64,000 nucleotides of DNA from Tetrastigma voinierianum (Eukaryota > Streptophyta > Magnoliopsida > Vitales > Vitaceae), in contig JAEQBH010002353.1 in the NCBI GenBank assembly GCA_016808115.1, positions 620,001-684,000 on the forward strand. Direction: 5' to 3'. The notes under the pieces are model-generated. The model saw only the letters and a program-made list of their open reading frames with translations, had not been told where the DNA came from and searched no databases. Shown piece after piece: positions 12,486-24,099 of the stretch; positions within the stretch are counted from its first letter, which is position 1; each line of letters opens with the position of its first letter. The position numbers were made by a program, and so were the translations under genes.

Positions 12486-14399
12486 CATAGTTAATGGGGG
12501 CGTGGGTAAGGGTACCGTATATGAACTATGAGAATAAAAACCCGTCCCCAATAATGAATTTTATTCTTATTAGTTATTTATTTAATTATATTTTTATTTA
12601 TCCGTTAATTAACTTGGGATTATCGGAATTTAGGATTTTTGTTTGTCAACCTCTAAATAGCGCATGTTATTATTATTTTTTGGGAGGCTGATTAATATTG
12701 AAATTTTGAGAATTTCGTTACATTTAACTTTTATTCGACTTCTTTTTAGTTTTGTGTGCCGTGGCCATTTACGTCAATTTGGTATCGGAGAACTAAGCGT
12801 CAGAGATCGAGTTATTTTGTTGTTTGAGTTAGTTGTTTTTCTTTCAAATCGTCCGTTACCTTCATTCAAAACCCTAGCTTCTCGTTTTCTCCATAAGCAA
12901 GTTCAAAGAACCAATTCGAGACTTCACTTCCCACCCAAAAGAATTCTCCAGAAAAAGACGGCAAGCAAGTTTGAGCTTGGATTCTTTCACAAGAATCCGC
13001 AGAAGGGTGTTGAACAATCCGGTCAATTCACGCAGTTGAACCGCGGAAGGGTTTTGAACAGAGATACTGCTTCGTCCACCAATCCAGCTCTTGCGTACAT
13101 CTTCATCTCCACTTGACGTAAAAGAATAATAGAAGTAATAACTGGTTGAGAAGTAGCTTCCTATATTGTTTGACGAATAACTGGTTAACGTCAATTATCA
13201 TCTTCATTAAATACTGTTATTGTTTGTGTGCAAATGTCAACTGATTTATTGGATTACTATTTGAGCAATAACTGGTTGAGAAGGACCGAAGAAGGATCCA
13301 TAATTGTCATATGGAAGTTTCTTCCTTTTCTCTTGTTCAAGATATTCAGATTCCTCCATCCCGAAGCTGCCTCCAAACCACTACACACCTCACAATCAAT
13401 TTGCCCTCATCAAAGAATTGCACACTTTATTTGATTAAAGCGCAGCCCTGGCTAAGAATTGTAGGTGTCGCAAGGTTAACTGGCCAGATACGTTTTAACT
13501 GCTTTGGCTTCCGGTTAATATTCGTGATATTTAAGCATATTTTGTTTGATTGTTTTAGGTTCGGTTTTATTTTTATAGACGTAAGAGTATTAAAAAAAAA
13601 ACTTTTTGTTTTTTAGTTATTTAGTATTCGTTGTCGTGATATATAATCGCATTACGTTTTTTAGATTTGTATTTGTTGCGTGCAATATAGTTTATAAATT
13701 TAACTCTTCGGTTTAGATTCTTTCTCGGCATGTCGACCACCAAAAATGATATTGTTGCGTCTTGGCACAACCCCGAATGATCCGACTAAAATTTCCCGAT
13801 AATTTTTGAGCTTACATTCTGGTGTATCTGAATCCCCAAATGATAGTCTAGTTTGTATTACGAATCATCATGATGCCAATAAAGCATAATTTGGTTGGTC
13901 ATTTGCGTGTTAAGTAATTTAAATTCAATGTGTAGTCGAATTATTTCAGCATCGATCTACCGCCCGAACAAATGAGCTAAATGCGATAAATAAAATGGAA
14001 CGCTTTAAAACATCTGGGTAAACATGAGATAGGTGAATACGTTGATGAAACTATTAGGAAACACATCAGGTCACCACACACTAGGGGTTTAAGTCCTTCT
14101 GGAGGTTCACATCAATCTGATGAATTCGCAAATTGTTTGCATGACAATTTAGGTAAAATGAACTTAGGTAATTGATTGCTCAACCTCACACGAGGTTCTG
14201 ACGGGAGACCTTCGAGTTTAACCTAGGTGATCGATTTCAACTGCTAATGTCGACTTCCCATTAGATTCTCGCTTAGCAAAGGCAAAATTAAACGAGTCGA
14301 GTGAGAGAAGATGTCGCTCCTCGGCGATACCAACTGGAGTTCTTGGTATTTGGGGAGAGATCGGGATAGGCAAGATGAGCCAATACTCGAAGGGACATC

Positions 14400-15120
14400 C
14401 GCAAAAGAAGTTAAGGTTAGTCTTTCACCAGATTTGATGGTAGAATGGATACTAATGTTTTCTACAGTGGTTAGTTGCTATTGAGGAATATATTGATTGG
14501 TATGAAATGATTGATAGTGAGCGGGTTCGGTTTGCTAAAATGAAATTAACTTGATTCATTTAGATGTCTTGTGAAAATGTGTTTGCAAGACATCTTCATC
14601 TGGGTGAACCGCCCCGTCACCCGATGGTATTATGGCAAGCAAAGTTGCAAGAAAAGTACATTCCTCCATTATATAAGAGCCAATTGTTTTCCACCATGAT
14701 TAATATAAAACAAATGACTCTTAGTGTAGCTGAATATTCTGCTAAATTTGAGGAAGTTAGACTTAGGTGTAGTGAGTTCCATGCTGAGGACCAATTTGCT
14801 GTCTGCACTCGCTTTGTTAATGGTCTTAGGTTCGACATTCAAAGAATGGTTAGATTGCATCTCACCTTTGCGTAGAAGATGCATACAAAAAGCCTTAAAG
14901 TTGAAGTTCAATAGACCCTCCTCTTTTGCACACACGAAGGGTCGGTCGAGTCGATCCATGTCATCAAGCGGTAATACTATGCACAATAACATTAGAAGCA
15001 AAGAATCTAGTTCGTAACTCTCTTCACATTGCTTCTCTATTGCGTCTAAAATTTATTAACTCATCGATTATTAAATCATAAGTGTCATCATAAAGGGTCG
15101 TATTAGTCTCGATTGTCCAC
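14400..15120 (+). pseudogene. Chromovirus gag remnant
   Basis: Reads EEYIDWYEMIDSERVRFAKM before 14550, then LWQAKLQEKYIPPLYKSQL, TLSVAEYSAKFEEVRLRC and the following helices in the ORF at 14564-14875, typical Gypsy gag core order. A degraded zinc-knuckle tail (ISLDCPPQRALAL) lies at about 15100-15135. Confidence 0.75.
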
Positions 15121-15131
15121 CCCAACGTGCA

Positions 15132-15599
15132 TTGGCATTAGATGTTGAACAAAGTATTTTGGAGAATGAGGAAGACCAAATTATTGATCCTTTAGATTAT
15201 TCTGGTGATGAAGATGCGTGTGTTGGTGTGGTTCGATGTGTGCTATCCACAACTGTAGATGATGATCATTGGAAGCGCACTAGTATTTTTCACACAGTCA
15301 TACAGAGTGGAGATAAGAAATGTAAGTTAGTGATTGATGGGGGTAGTTCAATGAATGTGGTTTCTAAGGATGCTGTTAAATTGTTAAACCTAAAAGTAGA
15401 ACCACATCCAAATCCATTTAGAGTAGCTTGGGTGAATAGCGTACTTTGCACATCCTCAAGGTATCACCAAATCTCTATTCAAATGGGGGATTATAAGGAT
15501 GAAATCCATTGTGAGGTGCTGCCCATGGATGTTGCCCATGTTCTTTTAGGCCGCCCTTGGCTTTATGATCTTAATGTTACCCGATTTTGGCAAAGATAA
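15132..15599 (+). pseudogene. Chromovirus protease
   Basis: The longest open stretch of the element, 155 codons. It contains CKLVIDGGSSMNVVSKDAV. The catalytic triad is DGG here, where DSG/DTG is usual in active proteases. It also has the flap region and HVLLGRPWLYD near the end. The family cleaves the Gag-Pol polyprotein; this copy is isolated by stops. Confidence 0.75.
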
Positions 15600-16029
15600 C
15601 ATTTATTCCTTTAAATCTGAGGTAAGAACATTATTTTGAGACCTGCTGAGCCTAAAGATTGCAATGAGTAGCGTGACATCTCTAAACTTCTGCAAGGAAT
15701 TTGCATATTTAAAATGTAAGTTTGAGAGGCCGATTTGAGCGAGTGCATTAGCAGCATTAGTGGCAAAGAAGTTCCCTCCCGATTCTTCGATTGTCGATGT
15801 TCCTTTGGAAGTGAAGAAGAATTTATTCAGATGATTTTGTTGATATTGTGCCCTAGATGAGTTGCCTAGTAGACTACCACCTTTAAGAGACATCCAACAT
15901 GCTATAGATTTAATTCGGTTCTCGGCTACCTAACCTTCCACATTATGGATGAATCTAAAGAGAGAGAGGAAATTTAAATAGGCGAGTAGAAGGACTTTAG
16001 AAAGAGGATTTGTTAGGCACTATCTCAGT

Positions 16030-17032
16030 CCTTGTGCGGTGCCGGCTTTGTTTGACACCTAAGAAAAGATGGATCTTAGAGAATGTGTGTGGATAGTAGA
16101 GGCCATCAATAAGATCACGATCAGAACTCTAGATTTCCGTCCCTCGCCTTGAGGATATATTGGACTATTAGGCGGTTACAGTTGGTTCTACAAGATAGAT
16201 TTGCGTAGTGGTTATCATCGAGTCGTGTTAGGCCCGAGGAGATGAGTGGAAAGTTGCATTTTAAACACAAGATGGTTTGTTTTGGTGTGGTTAGTCATGC
16301 CTTTTGGTTTTATCTAATGCTCTAGTACTTTCGCCCAGGAGTTACTTGACCCATGTCTTGACCTCTCATTGGTAAACTACGGTGAATTACTGCTTTGATG
16401 ACATATTGATCATAGTCGATCAAGAAGAGCATTTAGCACACCCTAAGACGGGTTTTTCTCACTCTTCGCGAGAGGCTGGCTTTATGTTAACCTTAAGAAG
16501 TGTTCTTTTTATGCGACCATTGTGCTTTTCTTAGGCTGTGTGTCGAACATGGCATTTCAGGTGATCAGAAAGGTTAGGTTTTAGGGAGTGGCTTGAACGC
16601 AAATATATCAAGAGACTCGTAGTTTCATGGTTTAGCTTCTTTTTATAGGAGATTTATAAGGGGATTTAGCACTATTATGGCTCCTATCGCAGAATGTTTA
16701 AAAAATAAAGAGTTTCAATGGTCTAATCTTTATTGTAGGCATTTAAATCAAGGTCGGAATAGTGAGGCACCGGTTTGAGATATCCTGATTTTACTAAAGT
16801 TTTTAAGGTTGCTTGTGATGCATCAGGTGTAGGTATTGGTGGTGTCTTGAGTCAAGGTCACCCTATAGCTTTCTTTAGTGAAAAACTCAATGATGCTAAA
16901 AGACGATATTCTACATATGATAAAGAGTTTTATGCTATAGTGCAGACTCTGCGTTTTTGGAGGTTTTATTTGTTGCCTACTGAATTTGTGTTGTTTTCTG
17001 ACCATCAAGCTTTAAGATATTTAAACTCATAA
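16030..17032 (+). pseudogene. Chromovirus reverse transcriptase and RNase H
   Basis: RT motifs appear in shifting frames: YKIDLRSGYH near 16190, VMPFGF near 16300, and YCFDDILII near 16390, where FDD carries the catalytic aspartates. RNase H (16775-17032) is open and has ACDASGVGIGGVLSQ, IAFFSEKLNDAKRRYSTYDK, EFYAIVQTLRFWRFYLL and FSDHQALRYL. Confidence 0.8.
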
Positions 17033-17288
17033 AAGAAGTTGAATGCTCGACATGCTAAGTGGGTTGAATTTTTGAATGAATATTCTTTTGTGATTAATCA
17101 TCGTTAATTATTGAAAGCAAGTTGCGCGCGCAGTCGATTCGCATTACACTTCATCGTATGAGTGCTCATGTCATTGGGTTTGATAGATTGAAAAAGGGTA
17201 TTAATATCCTGACTTTGGTATTATTTATAATGAGGTTAGTAATGGTAACTGTCAAGAAAATCTGGACTTCCTTGTTGAAAATGGGTAT

Positions 17289-18670
17289 TTGTTTAAAGTG
17301 ACTAACTTGTGTGTACCTCGGACATCATTTAGGGATTTATTAATTTGGGAGATGCATGCATGTGGTTTAGCTGGACATTTTGGGAGAGATAAAACTATTG
17401 CATTGGTTGAAGATAGGTTTTATTGGCCTTCTTTGAAAAGGGATGTTGCTAGGATAGTTGCACAATGTAGAACATGTCAGATAGCTAAAGGAAATTTAGA
17501 AACAAAACAACGCTTATATGCTCCTTGACATGTCCTCATAGACCTTGGAAGATGTTAGTATGGACTTTGTTCTTGGATTGCCTAGGATGGCTAGAGGACG
17601 TGATTCTATTTTGGTTGTGTTGACAAATTTTCTAAGATGGCACGTTTTTATTCCATGTAACAAAACGTGATGCTTTACATGTTGCTAAATTGTTTTTTTT
17701 TAGAGAAGTTGTTAAATTGCACGCGGTTTGCCTTTGCCGTTGTATCGATAGGGATGTGAAATTTGTTAGCCGTTTTGGAAAGCCGCTGGAAATTGTTTGG
17801 CCTTCTTCTGAAATTTTCGTCTGCTTTTCATCCCGCCCGGGCGATGGGCAAAGTGAGGTTGTTAATCGTAGTCTGGATAATATGCTTAGGTGTTTAGTTG
17901 GGGTAAAACAAGGTGTTTGGGATTTAATTTTGTCAACATCTGAGTTTGCTTATAACAATTTTGTTAACCGTTCACCGTTCAACTGGTAAAAGTCCTTTTC
18001 AAATTGTTAATGGCTACTCACCCAGCACACCTATTGATCTTGTTCCTTTACCACCTCACATAGCGTGTATCCCGAACACAGAAAACTTTGCAAAACACAT
18101 CCATGACTTACATGCTAAGATTAGACGAAAAATTTCTCTAAGTAATGAGAAGTATAAACTGGCTGCTGATGTGCATCGTAGATCTAAATAATTTAATGTT
18201 GGTGACTATGTTATGGTTCGCATTACGTCACGAAAGAATTCCCAGCGTTTTGAAAAACTTTATCTGAAACCATGGGCCCTTATTCTATCATTCGTAAACT
18301 GGGATCTAATGCATATATTCTTGATCTGCCTAATGACATGGATATTCGCCATATTTTCAATATAGAGGACTTGCTTCTATAGAGACACTTTTGAGCCTTC
18401 TACTTTGCCTTACAGGTATTATGCGCAGAGTGAAGGTAGCAAAAGTGCACCATATGCGCCGTTACGGTTTTTAAGAAATGGTGGATCTTATCATGATAAT
18501 GAGTTTTGTGACTTTGAGATACGGGAGGGTTTCGTTGTTTCCTTGTCAAATGGCATGGTCGTCCTGATTCTGATGCTACTTGGATACGGGGAGGTGACTG
18601 ATCATTTGGATTAGCCGTTGTTGGATTGCTACATTTCCTTTCGGCTTTTCGGGTCGAGTTCTTTTGACGA
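17289..18670 (+). pseudogene. Chromovirus integrase with chromodomain
   Basis: HHCC domain at 17289-17528 (HACGLAGHFGRDKT ... FYWPSLKRDV ... CRTCQIAKG). The core follows with FVLGLPRMARGRDSI near 17570, then DRDVKFVSRF and GDGQSEVVNRSLDNML. The C-terminal part has KYKLAADVHRRSK and YVMVRI. A chromodomain-like end at about 18540-18600 reads LVKWHGRPDSDATWIRGGD. In active chromoviruses the chromodomain directs insertion to marked chromatin. Frameshifts and stops throughout. Confidence 0.8.
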
Positions 18671-18912
18671 AGTGATGGGGCGTAGGTGGAGCTGCATATA
18701 TAGGCCTAAACGGATAAAGCCTTGGAATCTAATGATGAATTTTATTACTATTAGTTATTTATTTAATTGTATTTTTTATTTATCCGTTATTACTTTTTTG
18801 GGATTATCCATTAGGATTTTTGTTTGTGCTTATAAATAGCACCTTATGTTATTGTTTTTAGGAGACTTGATTAATATTGAAAATTTGAGAATTTTGTTCC
18901 GTTTCTTTTATT

Positions 18913-19439
18913 AGAGGTGGCAATTCGTGTCGATGGGTCGTGTTCGTGTCGTGTCGATGTACGAATCGTGTCAACATTCATGACCAGGCAAACCACAGAT
19001 AATAAACGTGTCAACATTCACTAACACAAACCAGTATTTATTATTATTTGTCATTTAGGCGAATTAACAGAATATTCTTCATTTAATTTGATTATTTAAA
19101 ATAATAAAAATTATAATTAATCATTCATGCATGTTTAACACAAATAACCTATTAAATTTAATATGTTTATTAATTTTATTGTTTAAATTAATAGGAATTA
19201 TAATTAATAATTCATATTTAACACAAATAACTTATTAAATAGGTTAATTAATTAATATAATAATTAAACGGGTCAATTCGGGTCAAATTCGTGTTAGACG
19301 AGTTAACCACGAATATGGCCAGATTTATTAAGCGTGTTGGCGAGATTAATGAATCTATTTTGGCTGTGATATCTTACTTGGCCGTAAGCGAGTGTTGGGT
19401 TCGTGTGGTGTTCGTGTCGTCAATTTTGTCGGTACTTAT
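18913..19439. mobile_element. hAT-type MITE inserted in the chromovirus 3' LTR
   Basis: A 527-bp AT-rich insert flanked by CTTTTATT at 18905-18912 and 19440-19447 (8 bp, the hAT target length). The left end AGAGGTGGCAATTCGTGTCG and the right end (reverse complement reads TAAGTACCGACAAAATTGAC) are weakly inverted. The 5' LTR of the host element gives the empty site: TTTAACTTTTATTCGACTTC at about 12723 has a single CTTTTATT. Internal GTGTCGTGTTCGTG repeats are typical of this kind of element. Confidence 0.8.
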
Positions 19440-19495
19440 CTTTTATTCGCTTTCTTTTTTTAGTTTTATTATTCTTCGTAGCTGAGCTACATCAT

Positions 19496-22070
19496 TTCCT
19501 TCCCTGAAGATATCAATGACACCTATATTGTGCTTATTCCAAAGAACTCAAGGGTTGAGGTTATGCAGGATTTGAGACCAATATCACTTTGTAATGTAAT
19601 ATACAAAATTGTGGCAAAGACATTGGCAAATAGGCTTAATAATATTTTACTGAAGATTATCTCACCTTATCAAGGGACCTTCATTGCTGGGAGGTCAATT
19701 GCTGACAATGTTCTGCCATTTTATGAAGTGTTGCACTATCTCCATAGAAAGTCCCAAGGTAAAGTTGGGTATGCTGTTTTGAAAGTGGATATGGCTAAGG
19801 TCTATGATAGGGTGGAATGGAAGTTTTTGGAGAAAGTGATGTTCCAAATATGGTTCCATGACAGGTGGGTCACACTTATAATGCAGTGCATAACAAAAGT
19901 CAGATTTAACATCTTACATGATGGCGAAGAAATATGCCCAATCATTCCGCAAAGGGGTCTCAAACAAGGGGATTTGTCCCCATACTTGTTCATTCTATGT
20001 GTTGAGGCGCTAAGTGCTCTCATACATTCTAAGGAATCCCGACCCAGGATACATGGTTGTAAGATAGCCTGAGGGGCTCCTTCTATTACACATCTCTTTT
20101 TCGCTAATGACTATTTTATTTATTTTCGGCCTAATGAAGCTGAAGCTCATGTTATTAAATAGATATTATCAATATATGGTGGGGCAACTGGGCAACGAGT
20201 CAATCATCACGAATCTTCCATATCTTTCAGCAACAATGTCAATCAAATAGAACAGGCAACGATATGCTCCATCCTGGAGGTTCGAAGGACTATAGACCAT
20301 GGAAAATACTTAGGTATCCCATCATTCATTGGTCGTAGCAAGAGGAAAGCTTTTGAGTTTCTGAAGGATAGTGTGTGGGCAAGGATAAACAACTGGAATA
20401 ATAAGAAGTTGTCCCGTGCTGGAAATGAAGTATTGTTAAAGTCCGTTGCCCAAGCTCTCCCGAACTATGTAATGTCTCTGATTCTTCTTTTAATGGGGAT
20501 GTGCCATGACATTAAAAGAATGTTCAATGCATTTTGGTGGGGCGACAAGATGAATGGTGGAAAAGGCATTACCTGGATGCGTTGGGACCGATTAAGCGTG
20601 CCAAAGGCTTTCGGTGGGATGGGTTTTAGAAGACTGCATGACTCTTAACATAACTCTTTTGTGTAAGCAATGGTGGAAGCTGTTCACAGTTCCAACTTCT
20701 TTGGTGGCCCAGGTTTATAATAGAGTTAGGTACTTCCCTCGATCCTCTTTTTTAGATTCGTCGTTGGGTTCAAATCCAAGCTACACTTGGAGGAGCATTT
20801 GGGCCACAAGGGACTTGCTATGTAAGCATCGCCGATTACGAGTGGGAGATGGGGCTCAAATTTCAATTACGAAGGATCCTTGGCTGCCAACAGGAGACAC
20901 AGGTATAATAAGCTCTAATCTAGGAGTTGCCTATGACAATATCACAATACAATCTCTAATGACCCCGGGTCTTGAGCAATAGGACATGGATCTGATTGCT
21001 TATTTATTTAACCCTAGAGATACAGAGTTGATCCTTAACATCCCTCTTAGCTACAAGTGCATTGAGGATGAGTGGTATTAGACGGAAGAAGAGAAAGGTA
21101 TGTATACTATTAAGAGTGGGTATCAAACACAACATCTTCCTGATGAGCAGAGGTCACAACTATGGACAATGGTTTGGAACCTTCTAATCCCTCCAAAGTC
21201 ACATAACTTCATGTGGAGAATGCTCTGTGGCATCCTACCCACTGCTGATAAGCTGCGGAGTCGCATGGTCCATGTGCCAACATTATGTCTTATATGTGCA
21301 AATGAGAGAGAGATCATCCATCATCTAATTTTCCATTGCATCTCAGCTAGGGAGTGCTGACTCTTAACCCCCGTCCCAATTATTGGAAGGGCTGAAATTA
21401 TCCTCTCTTGGGCATCCCGCATTTTCAGTACTAGTTCTCTGAAAAATGCAGAATCGGTAGCTATGATTTGTTGGGCTATTTGGACAAATCGGAACAATGT
21501 GATTTGGAATAACACAAGGTGGTCGGCGGGGCATGTGTTTAAGTTAGTTGGCACCACACTATCACAGTGGAAAGAGGCTCAAAAACTCCAACCTCGTGTT
21601 GTTTCATCTGGTTTGACTCGACTTGGGCTTCCAACTAGATGGGAGAGACCAGGCACTGAATGGATCAAGGTTAATGTCGATCCTGCAGTATTTGGTGAGA
21701 CAGTACCCATTGGAATTGGTTGTGTGTTACGCAACTCTTTTGGGCATTTTCTGTCAGCAATAGAAAAATTCCAATCCAACAACAGCTTGGTCCAAAAGTA
21801 GCAGAGGTTGTTAGGGTAAAAGAAGCTCTATCATGGGTCAAACAAAAGAACCTGACAGAGGTTATACTGGAGAAAACTCACAATTGGTTTTCAATGCGTT
21901 GAAAAACACCTCCTTGACTATCTCTCATTTTGCTATGTTGATCACATATTGTCGGATCCTAGCATCTAGTATTGCTTTTCTTAGCTTTTCTTTCTCGAAA
22001 AGATCTGCTAACTCGGCTACCCATGTTGTTGCAAGAGCTACAAGTTCCTTGTCAAGTCTGGTTGTATAGG
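19496..22070 (+). pseudogene. LINE-A reverse transcriptase, zinc ribbon and RNase H
   Basis: RT motifs in order: LIPKNSRVEVMQDLRPISL, NVIYKIVAKTLANRL, FIAGRSIADN, VLKVDMAKVYDRVEW, PQRGLKQGDLSPYLFILC. FANDYFIYF at about 20100 stands in place of F.DD, so a catalytic Asp is Asn. Then YLGIPSFIGRSKRKAF and WWGDKMNGGKGITWM. A zinc-ribbon-like region (FMWRMLCGILPTADKL ... CLICANEREIIHHL) lies at 21200-21340. RNase H begins WIKVNVDPAVFGE near 21660. At least five frame breaks. Confidence 0.8.
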
Positions 22071-22150
22071 ATGATTTAGCACCGGATTTCTTGATCCCAA
22101 GCTTGAATCTCGATCTTAATTTTTAATAAACTTCTATTTCTCAAAAAAGT

Positions 22151-22365
22151 ATATATATATTTAAATGGTGGGCCCATAGCCCGATGAATGTGGGCCTTAC
22201 GTGGCATACGATGGGATGGAGCCAACAAAATTTGCCGACATAACCGGGTCGGGTCGGGTCGGCATTAAGGCAACCCATCTTGAATGATCCTCCCTCAGGT
22301 CGCCGGAGCCCAGACAGAGACAGACACAGAGACCTGAAAGTTGCAAACGAAATCAATTGCAGAGT
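22151..22365 (+). promoter_or_regulatory. Probable promoter / 5' UTR of the MurB-like gene
   Basis: Between the LINE-A 3' end and the MurB start codon. It contains two site-II-like TGGGCC motifs (22169-22174 and 22191-22196), an ACGTGG core at 22199-22204, and GGGTC repeated at 22242-22260. TGGGCC elements are TCP-factor sites common in plant housekeeping promoters. No clear TATA box except the TA run at 22151-22160, which belongs to the LINE tail. Confidence 0.5.
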
Positions 22366-23701
22366 ATGATTTCGAAGACGAAGTCATCCACGAGCTCACC
22401 ATCTTTATCAATTACTTCCCGTTCCCGAAACCCCAACCATTACCGAAAAAGTAAAACTTATCTGCCGCTGCCGCTACCGCCACCGCCACCGCCACCATCA
22501 CCCTTAGTGAGCAACCACATCAAGTTCGAGGAGTTGAGAGTGATAAGGGGGAAGAAGCTCTTAAAAGATCTCAGCACTTGGGGCATCGGTGGCCCTTCTA
22601 ACCATTTTCTCCAAGTCTTCACATCTTCCCAACTTCTCTCCGCTCTCAGGTGTGAGGTTTCCACCTTCTTCTTCCCCCCTATTCATTCAACTTCGTCCAT
22701 ATCAAATGTAATTTTCTTTTCTTTTTCTTTTTAATGCGATGCAGGTATTGTGGTGAGAATACCATACCATTCATCATTGTTGGAAAAGGCTCAAATTGTC
22801 TATTTGATGATCTGGGTTACGATGGTTGTGTTATTCAGAACCGGATTGTATTCCTGGAGAGGAATGAACCCGGTATTTACAGAGCTGGAAGCGGTTTTCC
22901 GTTTAATCGATTGGGAGTTCAATGTTCAATGAAGGGTACACTGGGCTTGAGTTTGCTGGGGGAATCCCTGGGACTGTCGGTGGGGCTGTATATACGAATG
23001 CCGGAGCAAATGGGCAGGTAATTATTCTGACTACCCTGATGTGTTCATGTTCAGTTGATAAAATGATTCATGGGGGTGTTGATGCTCATCTTCTGTTTCA
23101 AAGGAAACCGCCGGTGTTGTTCATGGGGTCGAGTTTGTCACGACGGAAGGCAAATTTCAGAGCCTGAACAGAACTGATATTGAATTCGGCTACAGATCGT
23201 CACCGTTTCAGGATATGAAAAACTTGGCTGCCATTGTTGCAGTTACATTCCAGCTGAAGCGTTCTGCTTCTGCAAGAACAATGCAGCAACAATACTTGGA
23301 AAGGTAAATCTCTACAATAGTTCCTATGCGTCCTGAGACTGAAGATACTGATGGAGCGGCCAATATCTGTTTCCAGGAGGCGATTATCTCAACCTGTTGG
23401 GGAGCGGACCGCCGGATCGGTGTTCCGGAATCCTCCGAATTCGGGAATCACAGCAGGTGAGTTGATTGAGAGAGCTGGATTGAAAGGTCATAGAGTGGGA
23501 GGAGCAATGGTTTCCGACATCCATGGCAACTTCTTCATTAATTCCGGCCAATCAACTTCTCAAGACATGCTCGAATTGATCAGATTGGTCAAGGAGAAAG
23601 TTTATCAGAGGTTTGGGATACAGCTCAAGGAAGAAGTGCTGTATGTGCATCCGCATAGTAATGCTCAGAATGCAGAGACAGAAAACAATCGTGCAATGTA
23701 G
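22366..23701 (+). CDS. MurB: MurB-like UDP-N-acetylenolpyruvoylglucosamine reductase, with a frameshift in exon 2
   Basis: MurB uses NADPH and FAD to reduce UDP-GlcNAc-enolpyruvate to UDP-MurNAc for peptidoglycan. Plant copies are expected in plastids. Exons, all GT-AG: 22366-22649, 22745-23017, 23104-23303, 23377-23701. The N-terminus is Ser/Thr/Arg-rich with a run of prolines, like a transit peptide. The FAD domain has LLKDLSTWGIGGPSNHF, IPFIIVGKGSNCLFDD and AGGIPGTVGGAVYTNAGANG. The C-terminal domain has FGYRSSPFQDMKNL (catalytic Arg), TAGSVFRNP (catalytic Ser) and LKEEVLYV (catalytic Glu). One base is missing near 22927: exon 2 is 273 nt where phase needs 274. Read as given, translation ends at TGA 23165-23167 after about 206 residues, losing all three catalytic residues; with the base present it would be 360 residues. 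It may be a recent pseudogene or a sequencing indel. The start was taken as the first ATG; an in-frame TTG lies three codons upstream. Confidence 0.85.
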
Positions 23702-23853
23702 GTAAATGTCTAAGAAAGGAAGCACAAAAACATGGTGCTTGGCTGCTTGCAAAGAAACAAGTGTAAAATTTGAACCATTTTCTCGAATGATAATCTTCCT
23801 TCAAATTAAAGTGTAAGAAATTGCAGCATTCTGCATCAATGAAATAGTATTTA
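23702..23853. other. Short convergent intergenic region (MurB / ABA4)
   Basis: Only 152 bp separate the two stop codons, so the two 3' UTRs must lie close together or overlap. AATAAA-like words are not distinct; AATGAAATAG is at 23838-23847. No other gene is visible. Confidence 0.6.
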
Positions 23854-24052
23854 CTACATACTGTGTTTTGTATCTCTTGCACTTTTGGTTAGTGCTTTGG
23901 TGATGACATGAGTAACAATTCCAATGGGACAGGAAAGCAAGCAAAGGGAAACCGAATGCCGGGTCTCGATTTTGTTAGCCAGCCCATCCTGAAACACTTG
24001 CCTGGATGAATCACAAAATCACAACCATTAGAAATCTCTCTATTGCATGAAC

Positions 24053-24099
<47 letters not shown>

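Larger units (their letters stand above)
12495..19491 (+). mobile_element. Ty3/Gypsy chromovirus inserted in LINE-A
   Basis: 5' LTR about 12495-12776 is followed by a TTTGGTATCGGAG primer-binding site (initiator-Met type) near 12778. The internal region encodes gag, protease, RT, RNase H, and integrase with a chromodomain. The 3' LTR runs 18676-19491 once the 527-bp MITE at 18913-19439 is discounted. The two LTRs share GATGAATTTTATT...ATTAGTTATTTATTTAATT and the GGATTTTTGTTTGT segment. The insertion splits LINE-A between its linker (FIAHS) and the RT start (FPEDINDTYIVLIPK). I found no convincing target-site duplication. Numerous stops, so inactive. Confidence 0.8.
8600..22150 (+). mobile_element. 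L1-type LINE (LINE-A), split by two LTR insertions
   Basis: One plus-strand LINE ORF2 can be followed across two gaps. The AP-endonuclease starts near 8620 (KKPKFVFLMET, 8690-8718), stops at 8744, and resumes at 11216 through about 11780. The linker runs to about 12490. RT resumes at about 19496 and continues to a cysteine-rich domain and a C-terminal RNase H ending near 22070. The 3' end is near 22145, just before TA-rich DNA. Intervals 8745-11210 and 12495-19491 are foreign LTR elements. Many stops and frameshifts show it is dead. The 5' UTR could not be delimited. Confidence 0.8.
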
